Positions 1-10,800 of a DNA stretch of 64,000 bases are shown piece after piece. Every line of letters begins with the position of its first letter. The stretch's first letter is position 1. Source of the stretch: Marsupella aquatica. Taxonomy: Eukaryota; Marchantiophyta. The notes under the pieces are model-generated. The model saw only the letters and a list, made by a program, of their open reading frames with translations, had not been told where the DNA came from and searched no databases. The translations under genes were made by a program, and so were the position numbers. The DNA is taken from the NCBI GenBank assembly GCA_973895155.1, contig OZ316891.1, positions 5,084,001 through 5,148,000 on the forward strand. The letters run 5' to 3'.

Positions 1-484
1 ACATTCAAGAGATCCACCAAATAATCCACTGGGTTGTGTAATCGTAAACCAGAAAGATCTTTGTTCGCAAGGAAAGCGACCTCGACTCTAAAATCCTACT
101 AGAGTCGCTATATCAATGCTCATTGTTGCGTGTGACCCCTTCTCTGGACCATCAGTAACCGATTTCTCAGATATGGCAAAGCCTTCTGTCCGCATCATGG
201 CTGACCTATTAAGGTCACATCACTGGTCAGAGGTAGCAAGAGATGAACCTACTCAGATTATCACATCAGTGGAGGAGACTCCTCAATCTCGTAAAGAGCA
301 TGTCCATGCTTGCTGATGATTCGGCTTTCAATCGGAAGTTACGGAGTCTAAAGAACTGTGCGGATACATCATTTATTGATCGAATTTACAAACTTCTAGA
401 CGCTACGGAACCCTACATTGAGGGAGTTAAGAGGAAAAAGGAGGGGGGCGGGGGGGAAGGGGAGGGAATCTCGTTGATTTCTTT
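1..484. other. No gene recognised; window edge
   Basis: I see no recognisable coding exon here. Two overlapping plus-strand ORFs (116-316, 243-539) have no family resemblance and end in a G-rich tract at 440-470. If GAR1 has a further 3' exon it would lie in or beyond this stretch on the minus strand, but no glycine/arginine-rich coding sequence is visible in it. Confidence 0.5.
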
Positions 485-574
485 CTCGTATGTTCAGCTC
501 TGTACAGTGTACATTCTCCTTAATGTCCAAGAGGACTAGGATAGCCGTTCTTATATGAGACATCACAACATACG
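485..574 (-). ncRNA. Candidate box C/D snoRNA, copy 1
   Basis: Read on the minus strand, the ends pair as a terminal stem (CGTATGTT with AACATACG). Just inside the 5' stem is a box C-like GTGATGT (rc of 560-566) and just inside the 3' stem a box D CTGA (rc of 494-497). These are the positions required by the box C/D fold. An internal GTCC/GGAC hairpin and a TGTAC/GTACA hairpin are also visible. Near the 5' end the RNA contains TAAGAACGGCTAT, which from memory pairs over 13 nt (one G-U) with the conserved 18S rRNA segment ATGGCCGTTCTTA, so a guide for 18S 2'-O-methylation is inferred. The D' box is weak. It is a paralogue of the copy at 703-794 and lies downstream of GAR1 on the same strand. 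Confidence 0.6.
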
Positions 575-702
575 GGACAGAGAATATTCAACCAAAAGTT
601 GCCCGAGGATATTTCACCTTTGCTAAAGCAGTAAACCTACTTTGGAATCCCAACGGAAGACCTCAAGGCTCATAATAAAACTCTATTGTCGTACCTTGGA
701 TT

Positions 703-794
703 CTCGTATGTTCAGCTCTGTACAGTGTACATTCTCCTTACCGTCCAAAAGGACTAGGATAGCCGTTCTTATTTGAGACATCATAACATACGAG
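703..794 (-). ncRNA. Candidate box C/D snoRNA, copy 2
   Basis: This is a near-identical paralogue of the copy at 485-574. On the minus strand a 10-bp terminal stem (CTCGTATGTT with AACATACGAG) closes the molecule. Box C-like ATGATGT (rc of 778-784) and box D CTGA (rc of 712-715) sit directly inside the stem. The putative 18S antisense stretch TAAGAACGGCTAT is unchanged between the copies, as are the two internal hairpins, the first with a changed loop. Conservation of boxes, stem and guide with drift in the loops suggests selection on both copies. Clustering of homologous C/D snoRNAs is usual in plants. An outer 8-bp inverted repeat (688-695 with 807-814) surrounds this copy only. Confidence 0.65.
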
Positions 795-890
795 AACCTC
801 GAGCATGGTACGACTATTTTTTCTCAGACGTCAAACAAAGTAGAGTTGGGGAGAGAGGGGGCTGGCGGATTGGGATCTTCCTCACATACT

Positions 891-1678
891 CTAGAAGGGT
901 GGTCGGGTAAAGAACGTCAACTTAAAAATACACGAACTGCAAAAGATCTCCAGCGTTAAATGCACGGATACGTACTTTGGTTGAGGAAGAAATCTTTGCA
1001 GAGGAAGAAGTTTATTGGGATCGATGTAGAATTTATCTCCCGAACTGTAAGAAGTTGCGATAATGCCATCCTGCATCTTCACGGAAAAGTACTGCCAACC
1101 ACAAGACTTCGAATGAATAAAGTGCCTGCATCGGCGTGCTCCTTTTACTAAGCTCAACATCACGCACGGAACGGGGAATATGAAGTTCTCTTGAAGGCAT
1201 CACTGAACACTGGTATACGTTTGAGGCACTCACAGCATCGTTGATGGGACCAAAAATCTCTTCCACTTTCCCGATTTGTGTCTTATTCTCGAGGTAAATG
1301 GGGGCATTGAAGTAAGGAATCTTTTCATTCGTCAACTTCGTCACTGCCTCTCCTTCACAGGCATGCGAGAACGTAGCTACCTCTGCAAAAAAGTCGCAAC
1401 CGGTTGAGACACTGCTAGATGCCATCAGCATAGAACACACGGTACAATCCACTGAACACCCCAGAACGAGGCGTTTCAGGGTACAAGAATGGGCATGGGA
1501 GTCCGACATTACCAATCACTTCTTCAGGAGGGCCCTCGTCCCGATAGCCGCCACCACCTCGGCCTCCAAAGCCCCCTCTGCCTCCAAACCCTCCTCTGCC
1601 TCCTCCTCCTCCTCCTCCTCTGTATCCTCCCCCTCCCCCTCCCCCTCCCCCTCTACCGCCGCGGAAAGGCGGCCTCAT
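891..1678 (-). CDS. GAR1: GAR1, H/ACA ribonucleoprotein subunit
   Basis: GAR1 is a core protein of H/ACA snoRNPs, which pseudouridylate rRNA in the nucleolus. Inferred coding exons (minus): 1513-1678, 1234-1382, 976-1091, and possibly 891-936. The first exon gives MRPPFRGG followed by an N-terminal glycine/arginine-rich GAR domain, then [11 protein letters not shown]. Exons 2-3 give the conserved core with [45 protein letters not shown] and [12 protein letters not shown], as in plant and yeast GAR1. The splice sites are GT..AG and keep frame. The ATG at 1678 is chosen; the codon before it is GTG. The odd point is the 3' end: exon 3 ends at a GTACGT donor after FLPQP, and the only nearby acceptor leads to a short tail ending TRPPF without the usual C-terminal GAR domain. 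The last exon may lie outside the window. Confidence 0.9.
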
Positions 1679-2016
1679 CACACCTCAATTCCCGAGCAAA
1701 TTCCCGAGTTTTGGCAACAGCTCAAACCTACTCTTGTAGCGAACGAGCTGCTCGAGCTACGATTTCTTTCGCGGGAGCTTGAGAAAATGCTTCGACCTGA
1801 ACGATTTGAACGAGACGGAGTGTAAAGAACAGGGCTCAGATTGCTGCGCGCAGCTTCAACAAACCCAATGCTTCGATCTGCTATTGTAGTTGCAAACGAA
1901 TAGACTGGATCCACCAGCGCTGCAAAAGATTGAGCGAGCGAGAGAGGAGAGAGCTCACAGCGAACGAGAGGTGACGCCTCTGCACAACACTACGGTACAT
2001 CGAGAGAACCCTAAAC
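1679..2016 (-). promoter_or_regulatory. GAR1 upstream region with telo-box and site II motif
   Basis: This is the 5' leader and proximal upstream region of GAR1. At about 2005-2016 it holds AACCCTAAACCC, a telo-box, directly followed by TGGGCT, a site II-type element. The telo-box/site II combination is typical of plant ribosomal-protein and ribosome-biogenesis promoters. A second telo-box-like run (TTAAACCCTAAACCCTCC) lies at about 2082-2099, inside the adjoining SINE-like repeat. No clear TATA box was found. Confidence 0.55.
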
Positions 2017-2128
2017 CCGCTGGGCTCAGTAACACACTCAGTTCGCCAGGGAACGAGCTTTTAGAGCTGAGAAGTTCTCCCTTAAACCCTAAACCCTCCA
2101 AGCAGGTGCATCGACAAGCATAAACCCA
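2017..2128 (+). repeat. SINE-like repeat, copy A
   Basis: This stretch of ~110 bp is clearly similar to 3848-3958. The shared order is GGGCTC..GTAACACACT, then AACGAGCTT/AAGGAGCTT, GAGAAGT, an ACCCTCC block and AAGCATAAACCC. The head resembles the A and B boxes of a tRNA; the better B-box version (GGTTTAATCC) is in copy B. A tRNA-derived SINE is inferred but not proven. It overlaps the distal GAR1 upstream region. Confidence 0.45.
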
Positions 2129-2800
2129 CTCATCCCATCTCCACTAGTTGTCTTTTAAACCACCACCAGCCCCTAATCACACCTCAAAATGTGGTAATAA
2201 ATGGTGTGCTCCCTGATTTAAAGAAAATAATATATGGTGCACTAGATGCCTTTTAAACCACCACCAGCCCCGGCCCTTAATCACACCTCAAAATGTGTTA
2301 ATATATGGTGTGCACTCCCTGATTTAAATAACTATGGTGTGCACTCCCTGATTTAAAGAAAATAACGACGTTTATCATGGTATGGAGGGATGTTGTACAC
2401 CGTATATGTCATATTTGATGTGCAGTTATCTGGACCCCCACTAGCCATGACTAAAATTTTATTACACCAAATTTCACCATAAATGATATCCTTTCCTCAA
2501 TTTGCGGAGCAATATGGAAAGGGAGAGGAGAAGAATGAGAGGAAAGTGGAAAAAAGAAGTCTTGGACACTTCCCTATTTTATATGGATAGTGGAGGTTTG
2601 AAGAGCCACTAGCCATAGTGTATGAACAAGCATAAACCTCTCAAGTAGATGTCTTTTAAAGAGCCACTCACCATGACAAAAACCAGGTTTCCCCATTTTT
2701 AATATATTTTTCCTGTAATTGTGGAGCAAAGTCTCACTGGCAGAGGAGAGTACTGTGTAAAGGGAGAAGTCTTGGACATTTCTCTTTTTATATGGCCACT
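2129..2800. repeat. Degenerate repeats with TTTTAAACCACCACCAGCCCC and GTGTGCACTCCCTGATTTAAA units
   Basis: A block of about 100 bp beginning TTTTAAACCACCACCAGCCC is repeated at about 2151 and 2249, each followed by AATCACACCTCAAAATGTG and a GGTGTGC..CTCCCTGATTTAAA segment that recurs again at about 2335. After 2400 the sequence is AT-rich with partial versions of the same motifs. No gene is visible. Confidence 0.6.
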
Positions 2801-3660
2801 AGTGGTTTTAACCCACTCTAGTTGTCCTTTTGTACTCCACTAAACCCGTGGGGGAGTGTATGAACAAGCACAAACCCAGTTTTTTTTTGTATTTCTATGG
2901 ATGGTTATGAAGCCCAGAAGAGTATAAACCCACTCTAGTTGTAGTTTCAACCCACTCTACCTGTCTTTTTGTATTTCCCTAAACCCCTCCTGGAGAGTTA
3001 TGGACTAGCATAAACCCACTCTAGTTCTCTTTTTGCATTTCTATGGATGGTTACAAAGCACAGACGAGCATAAACCCACTCTAGTTCTCTTTTAAACCCA
3101 CTCTTATTACCTGTCTTTTTGTGTTTCCCTAAACCCTCCATGTGAGTTTATGGAGGAGCATAAACCCACTTTAGTTGTCTTTTTGCAATTCTATGGATGG
3201 CTACAAAGCACAGACGAGGATAAACCCACTCTAGTTGTCATTTAAACCAACTCTACCTGTCTTTTTTTAATGTATTTCCCTAAACTCTCCAGGGGAGTGG
3301 GTATGGACTAGCATAAATCCACTCTAGTTGTCTTTTTGTATTTCTATAGATGATTATGAATCACAGACTACATAAGCACACTCTAGTTCTCTTTTAAGTC
3401 CACTCTAGTTGTTGTTTTGTATTTCCCTAAACCCTCCAGGGGAGTGTAAGGACAAGCATAAGCCCACTCTAGTTGTGTTTTTGTATTTGTATGGATGGTT
3501 ATGAAGCACAGAAGAGCATAACCCTACTAGTTGTCTTTTAAACCCACTCTATTTGTCTTTTGTATTTCCCTAAATCCTCAAGGCAGAGTGGTATGGAAAA
3601 GCATAACTCACTAGTTGTTTCGGTGTATTTCTATGGATGACTATGAAGCACAACCCCCTC
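2801..3660. repeat. Tandem array, ~150-bp period, two half-units
   Basis: The phrase AGCATAAACCCACTCTAGTT recurs with changes at about 2922, 3008, 3069, 3159, 3219, 3311, 3371, 3456, 3515 and 3600, alternating ~60- and ~90-bp steps, so the higher-order period is 144-152 bp. One half-unit carries TATTTCTATGGATGGTTATG, the other carries TATTTCCCTAAACCCTCC. The same words occur once in the tail of the SINE-like copies at 2017 and 3848, so the array probably arose from such a tail. No coding potential is apparent. Confidence 0.75.
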
Positions 3661-3688
3661 CCAGTCTAGTATACTAAAAGAACCATTT

Positions 3689-3755
3689 TGGCACACCATC
3701 AGTTCTTTTGGCACACCATCAGTTCTTTTGGCACACCATCACTTCTTTTGGCCCT
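3689..3755 (+). repeat. 20-bp tandem repeat, three units
   Basis: TTTTGGCACACCATCAGTTC is repeated three times (third unit ACTTC) ahead of TTTTGGCCCTCTAGC. It is a simple minisatellite. An inverse-strand version of the core (GAACTGATGGTGTG) also occurs at about 4291-4304, so this end and that one may be the inverted termini of a mobile element of about 0.6 kb. Confidence 0.6.
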
Positions 3756-3847
3756 CTAGCTAGGCTTGTTTTGAGGGTCATCAAATTTTGATCACAATTT
3801 TCAGAAAAAAATAGTGCAAAATTACACTCGAGCTTATGCAAAACTAT

Positions 3848-3958
3848 ACCTGGTGGGCTCGTAACACACTTTCGAAGGGAAGGAGCTTAGAACGGAGAAG
3901 TCCTTGGTTTAATCCTACACCCTCCAGGCAGAGGTGCGTGGACCAGCATAAACCCCCT
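3848..3958 (+). repeat. SINE-like repeat, copy B
   Basis: This is the better preserved partner of copy A (2017-2128). It reads GGTGGGCTCGTAACACAC at the A-box position and TTGGTTTAATCCTACACC at the B-box position, about 50 nt apart, as in a tRNA-derived Pol III promoter. It then runs into the AGCATAAACCC..CTATGGATGGCTATGA tail shared with the array at 2801-3660. Confidence 0.45.
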
Positions 3959-4898
3959 TTAGTGTTCTGCCTGTATTTATTTCTATGGATGGCTATGAGT
4001 GATACCCTCTTGCCAGTCTGGTCTGGAGGTTATGAGATTTAGGGCTGTCTTGCATGTGCAAGAGTCCTTTAAAAAGCGGCCCTTACATGCCCACAAAAAA
4101 CGGGGAAAAGTGTATGATAAAATCAAAGCACAATACTCCAAGGCAATATGTGCCATGCTCCCACTCGGTAGGATTTACTGCTTTGTCTTTTCAAACGCTT
4201 TGTCCTTAGCACTGTATTGTTGTCTTTTATGGAGAGAGTTTACACTCGAGCTTAACGAGAGGTTGAATGTTCAAAATTTTGCCACTCAAAGAACTGATGG
4301 TGTGGACTGTGGATGGTATATGTGTGTGTGTGTGTGGGTGGTTGCTTGGTTGGGCCATTTTACCATTTTACTTTACTTCCCAAACCTGTAGTACACGATC
4401 TCATCCTTTTTTTTTTCTCACGGTTGTTTCTGAAATGTCATTCTGGCAGACACCTTCCCTGGCCGTTTCATTAGGGTGACATTTTTTTCTAGACATGAAA
4501 TGGGCCTAAAATTATTCCATAGGTCGAATAAAATGGCATCTCGGTCCTCAGAGCTTTCCTCATGCCCCCAAATGGTAAAATGTAGCCGAAATTGAAAAAC
4601 TCAGCACCACAATACCAAGCCACACCTAGTTTTACCACACCAAAAAATAAATTGGAAGGGGTGGGGAGAGCCTAAAGGGTGAGATCCCCCAAAAGTAAAA
4701 CCCAGAGCACCACCCTCAGGGATTTGAGGGAGGAGGCCAGACATAGAACAAGAACAAATCATGAACTTCTCAAATCATGAGCAATTTCCTGACATCTTTG
4801 GTCATTTGAGAAAACGGGGCGAAGGGGAGGGGGTGAACAGGAAAAGGTCTAAATTATGTGATCCACCAAACCAGACACCGCACTACAATTTGAGAGTT
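3959..4898. other. Intergenic, NRPA1 3' flank; TG microsatellite
   Basis: No gene is recognised. A (TG)n run lies at about 4318-4336. The stretch 4600-4898 is the 3' flank of NRPA1 (minus strand). ORFs at 3999-4391 and 4761-5054 look like chance frames; the latter overlaps the NRPA1 terminal exon in antisense. Confidence 0.6.
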
Positions 4899-7800
4899 TT
4901 AACCAGGCCCTTTATTATCAATAAAAGCATCAATTTTCTGAAGGAGCTCGAAAGAGCCAGTTCCCATCTCCACAACCCGCCCCATGACAATTCGGGCAGA
5001 TGGAGACTCCAAATTGTCTCGTTGCCCTTTCAAAGTGGCATCCATCAGAAATGAGGTAGCAGTCTCATAGCTCATCTTTAAAAATGGAGATGGGCTGGAA
5101 TTAATACCAATACGATTACAGGGCCTGTACCCTCCTTGGCAAGTCATGAAATCCGAAATCAAACTCAAATGGCGTGGATTCACTACAATACCATAAGACC
5201 CAAACACCGCCTGCACCTCCGACATGATAGCTGCCCTGGCAGCTTCAACACCATACACCCGGAGTATCACTGCAATGTTGTTGGTCATGAGGTGATTCAC
5301 ATCAAGCTCGTCTTGAAGAGCCCACAAACCTTCCAGATTGACGCCATCAGTTTGAAGAGCATGGCCAGATTGGGCATCCGGCTTTTGGGGGTCCTTGTGC
5401 ACGATCACAGAGCACTTTTCTATGCCTTTCACTGAGCGAACTGAAACCTGCTTTGTGACCTTCTCTACGACCTGCAGAATGACATAATCATAAATTGGCT
5501 CAGTGCCCATGACATGATAGAAACGCCAAGTACCACGTGACCGTGAGGTCGTGAGGCCAAGAATGCGGTCACGCACTTCTTCATGGGCAATAATTACCCC
5601 AAACGTAGAAAAGCTTACGAGGGAGAACTTTTGGGAATTGACATGGTAGACAACCTGCGGAAGATGATACAGAGAAGTACTCTCCACAACCAAATATACG
5701 GAATAAGTGTTACAGTAAAGCTGGACTGCCATCAAGAGAAAAATTACGATCACATACCTCGGGCATCAAAATGAGAGAACTGGACTGTGGTAGTGTGAAT
5801 TGCATCTCAAAAGTTGATGCGTTAGCATTGACTGTCCCATCTCCCTTGTGTTCCCCCTGGTCCTTTCCCTTTTTCTTCGAGCTCTTTGGCGTTGTCGGAG
5901 TTGGGTGGGCTATCACATTATCCCCTGTTGCATCGCGTTCTGCCCTGATAGTTGATTTTCCCTCGTCCTCCTCCATGTCGTCCTCTTCATCCCCATCCTC
6001 CCTGGTCAATTCGTCTGCTGCTTGAAGGTTCCTTGCGATTGCTTTTTCATCATCATCCTCTTCATCATCATACCCACGCTCATCCGTTTCCTGTCCTTTC
6101 CTTTTTTCTGCGTCAGCTCCCTCGTCTTCCCCGTCCTCTTCATCATCACCGTCGTCTGTCTCTCCCACGTCTGCTTCTTTCTGTTTCTTCCGCTCCTTGG
6201 GATTACCATCTTCATCTATATCTGTAGCACTCTCTCCCATATCTTCTCCTAGCTTTGAGAATGGCATGAATCCAATCGCATCCTTCTTCAATCTGCCACT
6301 GGATGTTGCTTTGCCCATCTCCTTCACCAATTTCGGAACAAACACATCTCGTATAATCTCCCCGCATTCACCTAAGCTCAGGTTCAAATATGCTGGAAAT
6401 CTGTGGGATGGATAGAGTTTAAGTCGGACCTTGTAAACTCTCTTGGGAGTACCGTGCCTGGCTAACAATGGAACTTCACCCACCTCTACTTTCTCGATTA
6501 GATCAACAAGGCGAAGCCTCCTTAAATATGTTGCCAGTCGGTCGGCATCCCCTCTGCCAGGAAATTATATACATGGTGAGCAAGTCGAAGATTAGACGAC
6601 AAAGCCTGTTAGGTCTGTTGTGTCAGGGAGGAGGGTCACCGAAGCAGAGACGAAAGGATTAGAAACAACGAAGACTCACTGACGTTCCAATTCAAAGAAA
6701 ATCAAGATTTTCGACAAAATTTCTCACTTTGTCCTGTCACTTCTTAAAGGGCAAGTCATGATTGGTGTTGAAATGTTCTCTGATGCAGTCATCAGAATCT
6801 CACGAAGACGAGGAATACCCAGAGTTACATTCATCTCCCCTTGTCCAGCGAAATGGAAGGTGTTGAGCCTGTCAAAAGCTTTGTGTTAGATACGAATTAG
6901 ATGACGATCTGCAATGGACTCCTATCAGTTTATGTATGCCAAAGAATACTGTGCTTTGGAAGTAGTCAAGACAGGAAGCAACTAAACTGAAGAAAATGGA
7001 GATTGAACTCACGTCATTTGAGTAGAAGGCTCTCCTACTGATTGGGCAGCCAGCACGCCCACAGGCTCACCAGGAGGAACAAGACTTGAAATGAACTTGA
7101 GTTGCATCAGAAATTTAAAGTCCTCTCGGCGCCTGCGTTTCTTGAGTTTCAAGCGCTTCAAATCTATCTTCGATATTCCCCCAAGAAAGTCATTTACTTT
7201 CTCATCAAACGCAGTTGAAACGTTACCGTGAGACACTTCACTACAAATATCATCTTCCTTTGAGGATCCTTTTCTCTCCTGAAATTGTACCTGCATCTCA
7301 TCTTTCCCCAACTTTCTTGAAACCAGTTCCCGATTCTGATACAAAAAACGGTAGAGTCAAGATCACCTGGTAGTCTTTCAGCCCCTGTGAGTTCAGCGAT
7401 CACACACTAATTATCAAGCTTACATAGTTTCTATAAAAGGACCTCAGAGGCCTACAACCAATGAGGTAGATCGGGAAAGCAATCAGGCAAATAGCAAGCA
7501 CATGAGATTGACTACGAGAAGAGAGCAAAATTACATCAGCGAGGAGATCAAACTGCGTCAAGTAACTAGTCTTCAAGACATCGATTCCATCCTCTCCGTA
7601 CTTGAATTGGACAATTGAGCCATCAGAGTCACGGACAGTGTAGTCGTAGTGAACTTTCAGGCCTTCCAAATTTTTCATAAGACATCGTTGGAGATAACCA
7701 CTCCGAGATGTCTTGACAGCGGTGTCAACAAGCCTGCGAGACAGTAGCTTGATTGCTTCAGTTCAACCAAACCTTATCGACTAGGGCATTCTGCGCAACC

Positions 7801-10800
7801 TTCCTGCGCCGTGTCGCTTCAACATAAAATTATTAATCCAAAAGTACTAAACAGGATATTGAACATCGGAGCCACCTTCGCCAACTTGGAATACATGCAG
7901 ATGGAGAAAGGGGTCGACAAACATGACAATGTAAGGGACATACCCATCTCGTCCTGCCATGCAATGAAAGTAGTACTCCTGGGGCCGAAGACCCGTTAAA
8001 AAGCGATCGCCAATGAAACCACCTGACCTCGCTCCACTATCCCACGGGGCAAAGCATGGGAGAGTTTTCCCTGATGCCATCCTCGGCACTCGCTTCCCTT
8101 CGAGCTCTTGTTGTCCCAAGAGTGAAGAGATCTGGGTAAAATTAACCTGAATTGCAACATTCAACTCACCATCAATTCATCATCGGCCAACTCACGCTTC
8201 TCATGCACACCACTGTGTACCAGACTACGATTATCGCTTTATTTCCCATTGCTTATTAACACATCACTGAGCTCATCAAGATCTGCCAGCAATAGAGTTC
8301 ATTTTATGTCAAAATAAGTCTTAAGAAGTACCAGCAGAGCTCTGAAACAAACATGAACTGATACGAGATACGAAATATGGCTCAGGCTAAACAAAATGCT
8401 TTAACTTCAAATTTTCCTGGAATTGAACTGTCCAAGAGCAGACAATTAATGCTAGGTAATTATGAGAGGTTACCAATCCACCCTTGGCACCAGTGGTGGT
8501 CATCAAAGAGAAGCAATTTCCCGGGAAGGGCTTAAGCAGGCCATTTGGAAAGAGTGAATTGTTCACATCACTCGTCACGCCATTTAGAGCACCCGACATC
8601 ATCCTGTCAAGACGATTACTAGCCACTTCTCCTTTCGCACGCACAATCTTCTCAACTTCACCCTTCACTTTCCTCATATCAATACCTGCACTCCCACAGC
8701 TTGTCAGATCGTCTTCGCATATTTAAACATTTCTATCTCAAAAACGAGAGTGATGGGATCTCACGGACCCAAAAGCCAACGAAAACAGAGAGGGCTTTCA
8801 GGATCAATTCAGGAGAAAAGAGACAACTCGAGTGTACTTTGAAGTTCTCACCTGTTTCATCATCCTTTGTACCAGCAAAACGTGCATGAATAGTGTCACC
8901 GAGCTTATCAGCCTTCCGTAACTTATGCCGGCGATCCTTTTCCGCCTTTGGGATCAGCAAAAGATCACCAATACCGCAAGTGAATCCATGCATCTGCAGA
9001 TATAGACGACCGTACATCAATCTCTGAAATGGAGGATATAATCAAAAACATGTTTTAACCAGCATTGTCTCTGCCTTCGATGGAGCCCATAAATCTTCAC
9101 ATAAATTATCCATTTTTGTCCTTTTGTTCTTTCATGCTTCGGATCCATGGGATTTCAAAACACGTACTTCAACAAAATATAGTTCTTTGCGTAAATAATA
9201 TGTAAAAGGCCTGCCCTGGCCCAGAACAGGTCTTTTCTATCTAGATTGCATCCTCCTTTACAGTGAGACTAACATGTGACGTGTGGCCATTCAGAGCGTT
9301 AACGCAATAGTCTTGAGAAAAGCAACCGGTTCACCAAGTTGAAGGCTACATTACCTGCAAAAATGATGTGAAGAGGCGACTGAAAACTGACAACAGTCTC
9401 CCTGCACTTGAAGATCCATAAAGTTCTTGAAAAGCATGCACGAGTCCATACTTTCCGAATTGCGCTTTGTCTATCACCCCACAAATCAACTCGTTATCCT
9501 TAAACATAACAACGTCCTCTCCACTGCCACGGCCCCAATACTCCTTTGGCACCTTACCACCAGCTGACATTGTGAAAGGAGGACTTCCATGGGTAATATA
9601 ATTGAAAACTGTTGTCAGAACCTGCAATAGCCATATTGACATCAGATAATTCCTGAGGTTTGCCCCAACCGACATTGACAGAGACTTACAAGTATAATAG
9701 TTCAATTAGAGAAATCGGAGCGCAAGAATCCAAACGTAATTCACTGATCAACACCATACTACGATTACAGGTTGCATAACATATTTGGACGTGGCAAAGT
9801 GAAAAGTATTATGTGTAAGAGAAAGGATTGATTAGAACAGACGACTCTGGATATTCGTGTAGAGGCCAATTGGTGCAGTTCAGGTGGCTTTACAGTAAAC
9901 AGCAACTAAAAGCAAACTTTGAATAAACCCAGAGACTTTGAATAAACCCAGCGACTTCATCACAAGCAAAACTTGCATGTGACCAAAGATAACTAAAGTA
10001 CACCTGCTTTCCAGTCCAAAGACGTTGAGGTTTGAGTACGGCAGGCGCAACAGGAACAATGTCAGGATCTCGATCAATCACCCCCATAGCTGCTTTTTTC
10101 CTTGGAAAGCTGGCAAACTTTGACGACACACAAGCAGCATATACGAGCTGCTGATACATTTCCTTTGTGAGAAATGTGTCTCGCTTTGTAAGCAGCGTGG
10201 CAGCGACAATATGATCCTTCACTCATCAGAACACGTGAAGTATCATCAGGAGTCACATCAAGATGTAGCACATACACATACATAGATGTTTGAGCAATCA
10301 AAAGCTCCATCACTGGGGCCAAAATGTGATAAAAGGTATGTATTGCTGCATCCAGCAGTAGAAAATCTGCGTTTCAGAGCAAAAAACCTGAATGAGACCT
10401 CGAATCGGATTTCCACTAGTTGGAACCACAAACTGTTGATCAGCATTTACAATCTGGTAGCCTTCAGCCCTTCCCATCTCATCTTGTGGGAAGTGCACAT
10501 TCATTTCATCACCATCAAAGTCTGCATTATATGCGCTGCAGTTCAAAACGACCAAGAAAATTGGAGAGAATTCATGAGACAAGTGAATGATACGATACGA
10601 GCCTACTCACTGGCTAATTTCAATACTTCCCTAAAAATTTGTTTTCTGAACAGACTTTAGTCTTAAGATTTCTTCCCCCTCTCGATATTGAGCCGACCTT
10701 CATTTAAAGCTCAGACCATAAAGCCCACCTGCAGTTTGCATAATGCATACGAAGTGTTTTCTCCCCCGTGAGCACTCGAGCACGATGTCCCATAATCCCA

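Noticed and set aside
1489-1782. Plus-strand ORF with a Leu/Pro-rich repeat ([16 protein letters not shown])
   Set aside because: It is the antisense of the GAR1 glycine-rich coding repeat.
5771-6252. Plus-strand ORFs rich in His, Pro, Ser or Phe
   Set aside because: They are antisense to the acidic insert of NRPA1 (GAT/GAA codons read backwards).
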